Shown: positions 7,054 through 15,973, counted from the first letter of the stretch. The stretch is DNA of 64,000 nt from Olegusella massiliensis (GCF_900078545.1 NZ_FLLS01000002.1:1683404-1747403), one strand, 5' to 3'. Numbers and translations are program-made. The notes: generated by a model from the letters alone, not told the origin.

Positions 7054-10000
7054 ATGAGCATTGGCGAAGCTGAGAGAAAGACGCAGGCGCGGGTCGTTGA
7101 TTTCTTTAAAGATAGAGAGATCCTTGATTACACCTATCTTGGTGACCTCAGAGATGAGGAAAACAAGAATATCAAAGATGACCGCCTCAAGGCATATTTA
7201 CAGCGTGCGGGATACTCCGATACGCTGATTGAGGGCGCAATCTTCCAGCTTACAAAGGCTGCCAGGGATATGACACGAGGCGTCTACGATGCCAACAAGA
7301 ACGTTTACTCCCTACTGAAGTATGGCGCAAAGGTCAAACCATCTCCGGAGGCTTCGGAGGAGACGGTGTTCTTTATCGACTTCGATCAGCCTGCAAATAA
7401 CGACTTTGCCATAGCCGAAGAAGTTACGGTGGTTGAGGTTCAGGAAAAGCGACCTGATCTGGTTATTTATCTAAATGGCATCGCTGTAGCAGTAATAGAA
7501 CTCAAACGAAGCGCGATTTCCGTCTCGGAAGGCATCCACCAGAACCTGACGAATCAGAAAGATAGTTTTATTGAGCCATTCTTCACGACTGTTCAATTCT
7601 GTATGGCGGGAAACGAATCAGAGGGTTTGCGCTACGGGACGCTCAAGACTAAGGCCAAGTTCTACATGGAATGGAAGCCGGATGGATTCCTATCCAACGA
7701 AGATGAGCGCGACGTCAATGATGTACGCATCGAAGATCAGTGCATGCAAATCGATAACAACTTACTGCGCTCCCTTTATGCCATGTTTGATAAGACGCGC
7801 TTTCTCGACCTAATTGAAAACTTCATCGTATTCGACAAGGGCATCAAGAAAGTGTGCCGTTATAACCAGTACTACGGGATCAAACGTGCCCAGCAGCGAG
7901 TAGCGAAGAACAAGGGCGGCATCATTTGGCACACCCAAGGCAGCGGCAAGACCCTGACGATGGTCTGGCTGGCTAAGTGGCTGCTCGAGAATGGTGGCGA
8001 GAACGCAAGAGTCCTTATCGTAACGGATAGAGAAGAGCTGGACGATCAAATAGAAAAGACGTTTATCGGTGTGAACGAGAAGAAGATTGTTCGCACGACA
8101 AGTGGGCAGGATCTTGTCACCAGATTAAACTCGCTCGATGACTCTCTGATGTGTTCGCTGATCCATAAGTTTGGCAGGCGTGGTGGAGAGGTCACAGAAG
8201 CCGACTATGAGAAGTATATAGAAGAACTGAAGAAGTCCTTGCTGGAGGATTTTTCCGCCAAGGGGACAATCTATGTCTTTGTGGATGAGTGCCACAGGAC
8301 ACAGTCCGGCAAACTGCATGCGGCTATGCAGGCAATCATGCCCAAGGCCACTTTCATAGGCTTCACAGGAACGCCGCTTCTTAAGAAGGACAAGAAAACC
8401 AGTATCGAGATATTCGGAACCTATATACACACCTACAAGTACGATGAAGCTGTCAACGATGGTGTTGTGCTTGATTTGCGCTACGAAGCGAGGGATATTC
8501 CGCAGGATCTGTCTTCGCAGGATCGAGTCGACCAATGGTTCGAGATTAAGACTCGAGGACTATCGCCGCGTGCCAAAACCAAGCTCAAGGAAAAATGGGC
8601 GACGATGCAAAAGGTTTACAGTTCCCGCTCCCGGCTGGAGAAGGTGGCGTGGGACATCATTCAAGACTTCGACATGAAGGCACGCCTAATGGATGGCAGC
8701 GGCAATGCCATACTTGTGGCTGACAGGATCTATACCGCATGCAAATACTACGAGATCTTCCATAGCCGGGGCTTTCGGAAGTGCGCAATCGTATCATCCT
8801 ACACTCCGCAGGCTGGAGATTTGCGAACCGACACGGTGAGCGATGAGGATGACACCGAGACCTTCGAAAAGTATAAGACTTACCTGCGGATGCTTGGGCT
8901 CGACCCGAACAATCTGCCAGAAAGAGTGTCGATACAGAAAACCGTTGAGGATTTCGAGACCGAGGCAAAGCGGAAGTTTGTCGAAGAACCGGCAAACATG
9001 AGCCTGCTCATCGTAGTTGATAAGTTGCTCACCGGTTTTGATGCTCCGCCTTGCACCTATCTCTATCTTGACAAGAAGATGCAAGATCACGGACTCTTCC
9101 AGGCAATCTGCCGTGTGAACCGTTTGGATAACGGCAATGATGATGAGCAATCTGAAGAGAGTAAGGAGTTCGGCTTCATCGTTGACTACCAGCAGCTCTT
9201 TGGGAGCCTCAAAGATGCTATGGACACCTATACGGGCGGCGCATTCGAGGGTTATGACGACGAGGATGTAGCTGGTCTTATCAAAGACAGAAGCAAACAG
9301 GCCATCAGTACATTCAAAGAGATATATGAGGAACTGGAAGAGCTGTGCGAAGGCGTAGATGAGCCACGTGAAGACTTGCAGTATATCCATTATTTCTGCG
9401 GTGAGTCTGGAGCCGACGAGAGCGAAGAAGAAATTTACGCCCGGTTGAGGGAGAAGCTCTACCGCCTCGTGAGCAGGCTGGTACGCGCCTTCGCAGAGGC
9501 TAAGCCATATCTAATTGATGCCTGCCCGCAAGCAGAGATTAACAAATACGAGAGCAAGGTTCGTTTTTACATCGAGCTTAAGCAGACTATCGGCAACAGT
9601 AGCGGCGACTTCCTCGACTACAAGGCCTATGAACCAGATATGCGCAAGCTTATTGACAACTACATCGTGGCCTCTGACAGCATTAAGATCGGCGAGTTTG
9701 ACGATTTGACACTGCTGGATTTCGTCGAGGACAAGGGTCAGGAACTGGTCGACGATGTTCCGGAAGGAAAGAAGGAAGGCGCTGCCGAGGCTATTGAGAA
9801 CAACATACGCCGCAAAGTGGTGGAAAAGGTCACGGTCAACCCGAGGTACTACGAAAAGATGTCCGCCATCCTCGACAAGCTCATCGAGGAGCGCAAGCAG
9901 GGAGTCAAAGATTACAAAGAACTGCTGGATTACTACGTGCAGCTTGTGAAGAACGTGGAACACCCAGAGGACAACGAAGACTATCCGCAGGAGATCCGTA

Positions 10001-10230
10001 GCAGCCGTGCGCTTCAGGCAATCTTCGACAACCTACCTGATGACGATGAGACAGAAAAGACCGAAATAGCAAAACGGATACACAATGCGGTACTCAAGAA
10101 CCGCATAGCAGGATTTAGAGGAGACACGATCAAGGAGAACAGGATCAAGCGTGCCCTGCTCGAGATTCTCGCCGATGACTTGGATGTGGAGCGCATCTTC
10201 AAGATCATCAAAAAGCAGGAGGAGTATTAA
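7054..10230 (+). CDS. hsdR: Type I restriction-modification system, restriction subunit HsdR
   Basis: This 1058-aa motor and nuclease subunit translocates and cuts unmodified DNA. The N-terminal PD-(D/E)xK nuclease shows PDLVIYLNG and the catalytic IELKRS near residues 147-152. The superfamily 2 helicase follows, with Walker A TQGSGKTLTMVW (about 292-303), DECH (about 411-414), motif III GFTGTPLL (about 435) and RecA-like domain 2 including LLTGFDAPP. The C-terminal helical domain binds the methylase. All key motifs are intact. It starts 15 bases after hsdS with GGAGG upstream of the ATG. Its stop overlaps the next start by one base (TAATG). Confidence 0.95.
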   Translation: MSIGEAERKTQARVVDFFKDREILDYTYLGDLRDEENKNIKDDRLKAYLQRAGYSDTLIEGAIFQLTKAARDMTRGVYDANKNVYSLLKYGAKVKPSPEASEETVFFIDFDQPANNDFAIAEEVTVVEVQEKRPDLVIYLNGIAVAVIELKRSAISVSEGIHQNLTNQKDSFIEPFFTTVQFCMAGNESEGLRYGTLKTKAKFYMEWKPDGFLSNEDERDVNDVRIEDQCMQIDNNLLRSLYAMFDKTRFLDLIENFIVFDKGIKKVCRYNQYYGIKRAQQRVAKNKGGIIWHTQGSGKTLTMVWLAKWLLENGGENARVLIVTDREELDDQIEKTFIGVNEKKIVRTTSGQDLVTRLNSLDDSLMCSLIHKFGRRGGEVTEADYEKYIEELKKSLLEDFSAKGTIYVFVDECHRTQSGKLHAAMQAIMPKATFIGFTGTPLLKKDKKTSIEIFGTYIHTYKYDEAVNDGVVLDLRYEARDIPQDLSSQDRVDQWFEIKTRGLSPRAKTKLKEKWATMQKVYSSRSRLEKVAWDIIQDFDMKARLMDGSGNAILVADRIYTACKYYEIFHSRGFRKCAIVSSYTPQAGDLRTDTVSDEDDTETFEKYKTYLRMLGLDPNNLPERVSIQKTVEDFETEAKRKFVEEPANMSLLIVVDKLLTGFDAPPCTYLYLDKKMQDHGLFQAICRVNRLDNGNDDEQSEESKEFGFIVDYQQLFGSLKDAMDTYTGGAFEGYDDEDVAGLIKDRSKQAISTFKEIYEELEELCEGVDEPREDLQYIHYFCGESGADESEEEIYARLREKLYRLVSRLVRAFAEAKPYLIDACPQAEINKYESKVRFYIELKQTIGNSSGDFLDYKAYEPDMRKLIDNYIVASDSIKIGEFDDLTLLDFVEDKGQELVDDVPEGKKEGAAEAIENNIRRKVVEKVTVNPRYYEKMSAILDKLIEERKQGVKDYKELLDYYVQLVKNVEHPEDNEDYPQEIRSSRALQAIFDNLPDDDETEKTEIAKRIHNAVLKNRIAGFRGDTIKENRIKRALLEILADDLDVERIFKIIKKQEEY

Positions 10231-12794
10231 TGCAAATTGTCGTCGCAGGCATACCGATTGATGTTCAAAAAAAGAATATCAAGAACATGCATCTACAGGT
10301 GAAACCTCCGGATGGTCATGTTGTTATTTCTGCGCCTTCATCCATCGACGACAAGGCGATCGAAGCCTACGCGCGCACCAATCTAAGCTGGATCAAACGA
10401 TCGATCAAGAAATTCGAAGACCAGCCGCGCAGCAGTAAGCGTCAGTATGTCTCCGGCGAGACGATATACATCTGGGGAAGCCAGTACTTCATAAAGTTCG
10501 TTCACGATAGCCAGAAGAACAACTTCGTTATCGAAGGTAATCAGGTTATTCTACGGATGAACAAAAACAGCACGGTCAAACAGCGTGACAACTACGTCAA
10601 AGAACAGTACCGTGCCATGCTCAAGAAAGAGATTGAGCACTATCTGCCAAAATGGGAATCGATAACAGGGCTTCACTGCGAAAGTTGGCAGACCAAATAC
10701 ATGGTCACCAGATGGGGTACATGTAACACGGAGAAGAAAAAACTCTGGTTCAATCTTCAACTGGCACAGAAGCCTTTGGAATGCCTTGAGTTCGTTATCC
10801 TGCATGAGCTTATTCACTTGATCGAGCGCACTCACAATGCGACATTCATCTCCTACATGGATCTCTACATGCCGAACTGGCGAGAGGTTCGCAAGGAACT
10901 CAATGACCGCAAGCTCGACTACTACGATGCGCAAAACGAGAGCCCGCTGAAGAGGCTGATCGATACCAGCCGCTTCGACGAGGTCAAGGATGCTGCGCTG
11001 CAGCATCTTGAAAGTGAGAAGCTGCTCGCTTCTGGCGAGACATGCTCCGACGTGGAGATCGAGAACGTGATCCATATCGAGGAACGTCAAGAAGGCTTTA
11101 TTGACTTCGATGTTGTCGTCTCCTGCGATATCGAAAAGAAAAGCACCCGTCGCAGCAAGGCGCAGTTCTACGAGAAGTGGCTGAATGTCCATTGTCGTGT
11201 CTCTCTTGGGATAGAGCTGTCTGGCTTCGAGATCGTAAGCGTCGAGCCCTGTGAGACTAAAGAAGAAAACGAGAACAGCCGCTTTTCCGGAGAGCTCGTT
11301 CCCATCATCTCAAGGGAGGATCTGGAGGATGAGGCCACGCGCTTTCTCGAGAAATACTACAAGAAGGCGCTGCGGGAATCCGTTCCGGTTCCTATTCGGG
11401 AGATCGCCGGGAATGCGATGGAACTCCGCATTGTGGAGGATGAAAAGCTCTCAGACGATTTGTCCGTATTCGGACTTATTGTGTTCGAGGATGGCAATAT
11501 TGCGAACTCCGACAGGAAGATCATCATCCGCAACGCCAAGCGCGGAACCATGTATGTTGACCCGCGTGTATTCTACGAGCGAACGCTCGGTACGCTGAAC
11601 AGCACCATCGCCCATGAGTGCTTCCACTGGCACAGGCACCAACCGTATCACGCGCTCATGAAGATGATCGGGGCAAAGGATGGTCTCGGAAAAAACATCC
11701 AGTGTGCCATCGGTGCCAATCGAGGCAACTCCGACAGATGGAAGGCCGTCGACTGGATGGAGTGGCAGGCGAATGAAATCGCGCCGAAGATTCTGATGCC
11801 CTATAAAACTGCAAAGCGGTATTGCAAGAAGCTAATTGAAGAGAACGTTGCCCATTTGGATGGGCAGAAACGCATGGCTGCGCTGGAGCAGGTTGTGGAT
11901 GATGTTGCCGCTTACTACGGTGTATCGCGGCAGGCCGCAAAGATTCGCATGCGAGAACTTGGATTACCAGAGGTTGATGGAGTCTATTCGTACCTCGATG
12001 GACAGTACATCAGGCACTTCCAATACAGCATCGATGCGCTGAAGGATGGCGAGACATTTTCCATCTCTATGACGGATTTGTTTAAGGCGTATTGCTTTGA
12101 TGCGAGATTCCGTGAATTGATTGATTCAGGATATGTTGTATATGCAGATGGGCACCTTTGTTACAACCATTCGGATTATATAACCGTCGATGGTAATGGC
12201 ATCGCGAGAATGACGGACTATGGGCTTGCCCATGTTGATGAGTGCTGTTTCGTCTTCGAACGCGGTTATACTTTCGACTCGAAGTATCAGGGCGTGCGGA
12301 ACTACCAGCAGTTCCTGACAAAGACAAACTTTCAGCTCTCAAGCGCAGAGCTTTCATACGATGAGAATAACCCGCACAACAAGGCTCTGAATGCGGTCAT
12401 GGAAAATGCGGCGAAATATGCCGCAAGGCAGAGACAGCTGCCCGGTTCTTTTGCTGAATCACTCGTTCAGCTCATGAAAGAACAAAAGATAACGGTTGAG
12501 GCACTTTCAGATAGATCCCTTCTAGGCGTAAAGACTATACAGAGACTTCGCAACGATGAAGAGTACCCCACAAGCAAGCAGACAGTATTGGCGCTCTGTG
12601 TGGGGCTACGACTTTCCTCTGCGGATGCAGAGGATTTGTTTAGCAAGACGGATTTCAAGCTGAATACCAAGCAGATAGAGGACTACATCTACCGGTGCGT
12701 CCTCGGGGCATGCGCGAACAACTCGATATACGTGATAAACGAAATGTTGAAAAGGCACAAGGTGCCACTTCTTGGTAGTTCACCAGAGGAATAA
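10230..12794 (+). CDS. Fusion of YgjP-type metalloprotease, ImmA/IrrE-type metallopeptidase and C-terminal HTH
   Basis: This 854-aa protein appears to combine three modules. Residues 1-235 look like the YgjP/DUF45 zinc peptidase often found beside hsdR, with HELIH at 192-196 and a third ligand His at about 202. A middle region (about 236-400) is unassigned. Residues about 400-580 contain a second zinc site typical of ImmA/IrrE peptidases: HECFH at 462-466 and Glu about 511 in EWQANEIAPKILMP. After an unassigned stretch, about 740-800 resembles an HTH (ESLVQLMKEQKITVEALS...VKTIQRLRND). ImmA/IrrE proteins cleave repressors, so the protein could sense damage or invasion and derepress the operon. 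It is translationally coupled to hsdR (TAATG). Domain calls rest on motifs; function is inferred. Confidence 0.75.
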   Translation: MQIVVAGIPIDVQKKNIKNMHLQVKPPDGHVVISAPSSIDDKAIEAYARTNLSWIKRSIKKFEDQPRSSKRQYVSGETIYIWGSQYFIKFVHDSQKNNFVIEGNQVILRMNKNSTVKQRDNYVKEQYRAMLKKEIEHYLPKWESITGLHCESWQTKYMVTRWGTCNTEKKKLWFNLQLAQKPLECLEFVILHELIHLIERTHNATFISYMDLYMPNWREVRKELNDRKLDYYDAQNESPLKRLIDTSRFDEVKDAALQHLESEKLLASGETCSDVEIENVIHIEERQEGFIDFDVVVSCDIEKKSTRRSKAQFYEKWLNVHCRVSLGIELSGFEIVSVEPCETKEENENSRFSGELVPIISREDLEDEATRFLEKYYKKALRESVPVPIREIAGNAMELRIVEDEKLSDDLSVFGLIVFEDGNIANSDRKIIIRNAKRGTMYVDPRVFYERTLGTLNSTIAHECFHWHRHQPYHALMKMIGAKDGLGKNIQCAIGANRGNSDRWKAVDWMEWQANEIAPKILMPYKTAKRYCKKLIEENVAHLDGQKRMAALEQVVDDVAAYYGVSRQAAKIRMRELGLPEVDGVYSYLDGQYIRHFQYSIDALKDGETFSISMTDLFKAYCFDARFRELIDSGYVVYADGHLCYNHSDYITVDGNGIARMTDYGLAHVDECCFVFERGYTFDSKYQGVRNYQQFLTKTNFQLSSAELSYDENNPHNKALNAVMENAAKYAARQRQLPGSFAESLVQLMKEQKITVEALSDRSLLGVKTIQRLRNDEEYPTSKQTVLALCVGLRLSSADAEDLFSKTDFKLNTKQIEDYIYRCVLGACANNSIYVINEMLKRHKVPLLGSSPEE

Positions 12795-12810
12795 ACGGAG
12801 GAACACAGAC

Positions 12811-13806
12811 ATGAGCCAAATCGAAGAAAAGAAGATATGGGGCATCCACACGCAGGACGACAACCTTTTCCTGCATGGCAACGTAATCGCCATTGGCTGG
12901 AAGGACATGGGTGACTTGCGGCTGATCGGAGATGACCGCGACGCCTTCAAAGAAAGGTACGTGGAGGTCTACCCCGACGCCAAGAAAGGCAGCGTTGCCA
13001 CGGGTGCTGGGATGCTGTTCCGCTTCCTGCACGAGGCGCAGATCGGTGACTACGTCGTGTTCCCGTCCAAGAGCAACCGACAGATCAACATCGGCACCAT
13101 TGAGAGTGACTACATCTACGAGGCGGATGCTCACGAATACGTGCAGCAGCGCAAAGTGAAATGGCTCAAGCATCTGCCGCGCACATCATTCTCGCAGGGA
13201 GCCCTCTACGAGATCGGTTCTGCCATGTCGTTCTTCACCGTGAAGAACTATGCTGACGAATATCTGTCTGCGCTCGACAAGGACTTCAAGAAGGTTGTGA
13301 ACGAGGATGTAGAGGACGAGAGCGTCGGTGCCACGGCGGAGGACATCGTCGAGAGCACGAAGGACTTTATTCTTAAGGAGCTGAGCAAGAAGCTCAAAGG
13401 GTATGACTTGGAGCTGTTCATGGCAGACCTGCTGCGAGCGATGGGCTATCGGACGACGGTATCTCCTCATGGCGGCGACAGCGGCATCGACATCGTCGCA
13501 TACAAAGATGAGCTGCCTCCGCGCATTCTCGTTCAGGTCAAGAGCGGAGACAGCGACATCAAGGAGGAGACGATCCAGTCATTGAAGGGCGCGATGCGTG
13601 AGGGCGACTACGGTCTGTTTGTCACGCTATCCGACTATAAGAGAAACGCCCAGAAGTATCTGGATAGCACACCAATCATCCGTGGCATCAACGGCTCGGA
13701 GTTGGTGGAGCTGATTCTTAAGTACTACATGGATTTGAGTGAGAAATACAGGAAGATGATCCCGCTGAAGATGGTCTATATCCCGGTGCCCCGGGAAGAG
13801 GAATAA
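12811..13806 (+). CDS. Mrr-type restriction endonuclease
   Basis: This is a 331-aa nuclease predicted to cut modified or foreign DNA. The N-terminal half (about 1-125, KIWGIHTQDDNLFLHGNVIAI) looks like a small beta-rich recognition domain of the type attached to many Mrr proteins, possibly PUA/EVE-like. The C-terminal Mrr catalytic domain (about 185-300) shows LELFMADLLRAMGY, GGDSGIDIVA (catalytic Asp about 224) and ILVQVKSG (QxK about 240), the expected PD-(D/E)xK variant. The start at 12811 has GGAGG 9 bases upstream; the longer frame from 12772 overlaps the previous gene without a ribosome site. It lies 16 bases after the peptidase gene and 3 before the next, so it is almost certainly in the operon. 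Confidence 0.87.
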   Translation: MSQIEEKKIWGIHTQDDNLFLHGNVIAIGWKDMGDLRLIGDDRDAFKERYVEVYPDAKKGSVATGAGMLFRFLHEAQIGDYVVFPSKSNRQINIGTIESDYIYEADAHEYVQQRKVKWLKHLPRTSFSQGALYEIGSAMSFFTVKNYADEYLSALDKDFKKVVNEDVEDESVGATAEDIVESTKDFILKELSKKLKGYDLELFMADLLRAMGYRTTVSPHGGDSGIDIVAYKDELPPRILVQVKSGDSDIKEETIQSLKGAMREGDYGLFVTLSDYKRNAQKYLDSTPIIRGINGSELVELILKYYMDLSEKYRKMIPLKMVYIPVPREEE

Positions 13807-13809
13807 ACG

Positions 13810-14937
13810 ATGAGCAATCTAATCGTCAGGCGAAAAGACGAAATAGTCGATCATCAAGAATCGGAGGTCACACCCCTCCAGTATATTGAAGTGCGGCTAA
13901 CGGATATCGACTCAGCAAGGGCGAAGAATATTCTCGCGCAGGTCGTTCAGCAAGCTGGTATAGCGAAGGATGCAGCAAAGGCGCTATCCAAGGACACGAT
14001 GTACGTCCTCGACATTCCCAAGAAGATCCAGAAGGGTCTTGAGACTGGCAAGTTTACCTTTATGCAAAAGAAGGATACGGGCGAAAACCTCGCTGCCATC
14101 TACGAGGTCGTTGACGGGAAGAAGAGCCTTTTTGCAAATCTGGCGGCAAAGGAAGTTCAAGTTGCAAACGAGAGAGTGGTTCGAGATCTGGGTCAAGGCG
14201 TGCAGCAGCTCGCGCTTCAGCAGCAGATGGCCGTGGTTCTCAATGAGATAGAGGACGTGCACAAGACCGTCGCTCTCATTGAACAAGGACAGAAGGACGA
14301 CCGTTTTGCCGAGGTCAAGTCCGGGTACGACCAGCTCCGGCTTGCACTAAAGACTGCAGACGAGGAAAAACGGAACCGGATGATCGAGAATGCCATGCAG
14401 ACAATCACGTCCGGGTCGAACAAGATTCAACTTGCCCTTAGCCGCAGGATTGCCGACTTCGAGGCCGTGCCAAGCAGCGACATAGGCGTCTACTGGAAGA
14501 TGCTCACATCCCACAAGTCTTACATCGACAAAAAGGATGCGGAGTACGACGAGATCGGCGAATACTTCGAATACTACGAAACCGCGTCGAGGCTCCTTGC
14601 ATACGCAAGCCTGATGGAGGATGAGCCTGAACGTGTCGAAGAGATAACACGGCTACAGGGCGAGTTTATTGGCTCGCTCGATGCTGGCAAGCTGAAGACG
14701 ATAGCAAAGCTCCATCCGGAGGAGTCCTTTGATTCCGAGTGGTACATGAACCCACAAGGCTACATAGAAGGAACCCGGCAGGAGTACATCGATTTCATTG
14801 AAGGAAATTACGACTACATGTCGATAGAAGCTACAGGTGCGCAGTTGCTGGAGGTTTTGGAAGATGAAGAAACTGAGCAAGAAGAACAACCCGGAACAGG
14901 AGAAGAACAAGTTCCAGAAGGCGAACGAGAGGATTGA
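13810..14937 (+). CDS. Unrecognised 375-aa helical protein in the defence operon
   Basis: No family was recognised. The sequence is soluble, mostly predicted helical, and rich in Gln, Glu, Lys and Ala. The middle (about 110-220, VRDLGQGVQQLALQQQMAVV... and IEQGQKDDRFAEVKSG...) has a coiled-coil look. The last 30 residues are very acidic (EDEETEQEEQ). There is no signal peptide, membrane segment or nuclease motif. The ATG is 3 bases after the Mrr gene stop, with GAGGAATAA upstream, so it is translated with the nuclease. The 3' end overlaps the next small gene by 74 bases. Plausible roles are a nuclease partner, an inhibitor, or a partner of the small hydrophobic protein; none can be proven. 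Confidence 0.8.
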   Translation: MSNLIVRRKDEIVDHQESEVTPLQYIEVRLTDIDSARAKNILAQVVQQAGIAKDAAKALSKDTMYVLDIPKKIQKGLETGKFTFMQKKDTGENLAAIYEVVDGKKSLFANLAAKEVQVANERVVRDLGQGVQQLALQQQMAVVLNEIEDVHKTVALIEQGQKDDRFAEVKSGYDQLRLALKTADEEKRNRMIENAMQTITSGSNKIQLALSRRIADFEAVPSSDIGVYWKMLTSHKSYIDKKDAEYDEIGEYFEYYETASRLLAYASLMEDEPERVEEITRLQGEFIGSLDAGKLKTIAKLHPEESFDSEWYMNPQGYIEGTRQEYIDFIEGNYDYMSIEATGAQLLEVLEDEETEQEEQPGTGEEQVPEGERED

Positions 14938-15040
14938 TGCTGGCAAGAAGGCCATAGGAGGAGCAGGGCTTCTGGCAGGCATCGCCGTCGTGGCCAAGAA
15001 GGCGCTCCCGGTTGTAAAGAAGATAATCTTCAGGGCTTAA
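14864..15040 (+). CDS. 58-aa basic, hydrophobic small protein overlapping the previous gene
   Basis: The ATG at 14864 has GGAGG 9-10 bases upstream (14851-14855) and opens a 58-codon frame different from the one it overlaps. The first 28 residues are highly charged (MKKLSKKNNPEQEKNK). The rest has a glycine-rich hydrophobic stretch (AIGGAGLLAGIAVV) followed by a Lys-containing amphipathic end (KKALPVVKKIIF). This could be a single membrane-inserting helix. The 74-base overlap and good ribosome site argue for real translation coupled to the upstream gene. It resembles in general character small membrane-active toxins, but no homologue is recognised. Confidence 0.6.
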   Translation: MKKLSKKNNPEQEKNKFQKANERIDAGKKAIGGAGLLAGIAVVAKKALPVVKKIIFRA

Positions 15041-15044
15041 AACT

Positions 15045-15310
15045 ATGGGCTACTGTACTTGGGCGGGCATGAACGATGCCAACAGAATCTACCGCGATAC
15101 GGAATGGGGCATTCCGGTTCACGACGACCGGCACATGTTCGAGCACTTGTTCTTGGAATGCATGCAGTGCGGACTTTCGTGGGATCTGATGCTGAAGAAG
15201 CGCGAGATCTTCCGAGCGTGCTTCGACGACTTCGATTACGACAAGATCGCCGAATACACGGAAGATGATGTGTGACGCATTCTCGCCACGGAAGGCATGA
15301 TTAAATTCTC
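15045..15310 (+). pseudogene. tag: DNA-3-methyladenine glycosylase I, truncated
   Basis: The first 76 residues match Tag, which removes 3-methyladenine from DNA: CTWAGMNDANRIYRDTEWG, PVHDDRHMFEHLFLE, CGLSWDLMLKKRE, FDDFDYDKIAEY. A TGA (15273-15275) stops the frame where the family has Glu in a segment like DVERI. Matching sequence continues beyond the stop (RILATEGMI) for about ten codons and then ends abruptly near 15305. Normal Tag is about 185-190 aa, so over half is missing, including the zinc-binding C-terminus. The gene carries both a nonsense codon and a deletion. It starts 4 bases after the 58-aa gene and was probably the last gene of the operon. Confidence 0.85.
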
Positions 15311-15318
15311 AAAGCCAC

Positions 15319-15936
15319 ATGGAACGCCTTATAAAGCGGCTGCTTGTCGTGCTAGGGCTTTTTGTGGGTGGTCTTATCATCGTCTAACCCGTGCCGACAG
15401 TTGGCGCCTTGATACTGCTCGCATCTCCCGTCATCGCTCTCTCAGCGCTGCCAGCGGAGATTAAAGCTCAGCACGAGCCAAAAGCACAAAAGGTGTCGTC
15501 TGCTTCTGTGTGAGTTGTCCAGCACGTAGACCAGCCCCAAGACGAATTCGGCAACGTTAATAATTACTCGCTATCTGTGAGTGTCCCTGAGTTAGGTTGT
15601 ATTGAGAACTGCCCCTTTACTGGCGAGCTGCTCAGTTGCTTATCTTGGCCGAACGGTTCAAAGCTTTGGTATGCGAATTCATCTGTCTGCGCCAGATTTG
15701 CCGCCGACCTTGCAAAAGTTGAGAGCAAGACTACAGGCGTTACTATTCACGAGCCAGGCATCCCAAGGCTTGAGACGTATCCTGCGCTAATCCTTCCTAC
15801 CGCGGTAGGGGAGGAGCCGAATCCCGATGGCTTCGCGCGGTTTCAACGAAATGCCCATGACAATTTGGCGCGATGGGAAGGTGTAAATGATGACTTTTCT
15901 AAACTTCTGTCACTCCGTGTCACTTCGGCAACAAAA
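15319..15936 (+). pseudogene. Degenerate exported or membrane protein gene with two in-frame stops
   Basis: One frame stays open for about 206 codons apart from TAA at 15385-15387 and TGA at 15511-15513. It would begin MERLIKRLLVVLGLFVGGLIIV, a good membrane or signal helix. After the TAA comes a second hydrophobic segment (GALILLASPVIALSALPA), then a soluble, Cys-containing region (CIENCPFTGELLSCLSWP) and a long hydrophilic tail. No family was recognised. The coherent topology across both stops suggests a once intact gene. The true end is unknown; the open frame continues into the reverse strand of tRNA-Met, and that part is not coding. Together with the broken tag gene it shows decay at the island's right edge. 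Confidence 0.45.
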
Positions 15937-15937
15937 A

Positions 15938-15961
15938 AGGTCAGAGCCAAAGCTCTGACCT
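15938..15961 (-). terminator. Terminator of tRNA-Met
   Basis: AGGTCAGAGC (15938-15947) and GCTCTGACCT (15952-15961) form a perfect 10-bp stem with a CAAA loop. On the minus strand it is followed by TTTTT and starts 13 bases after the tRNA 3' end. Confidence 0.85.
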
Positions 15962-15973
15962 GGTGTTTTCGGG

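Noticed and set aside
15045-15513. TGA read as an amino acid (recoding) to explain tag and the next gene
   Set aside because: A TAA also interrupts the second frame, Tag homology ends soon after its TGA, and intact core genes use TGA as stop (e.g. nrdR, spoVS).
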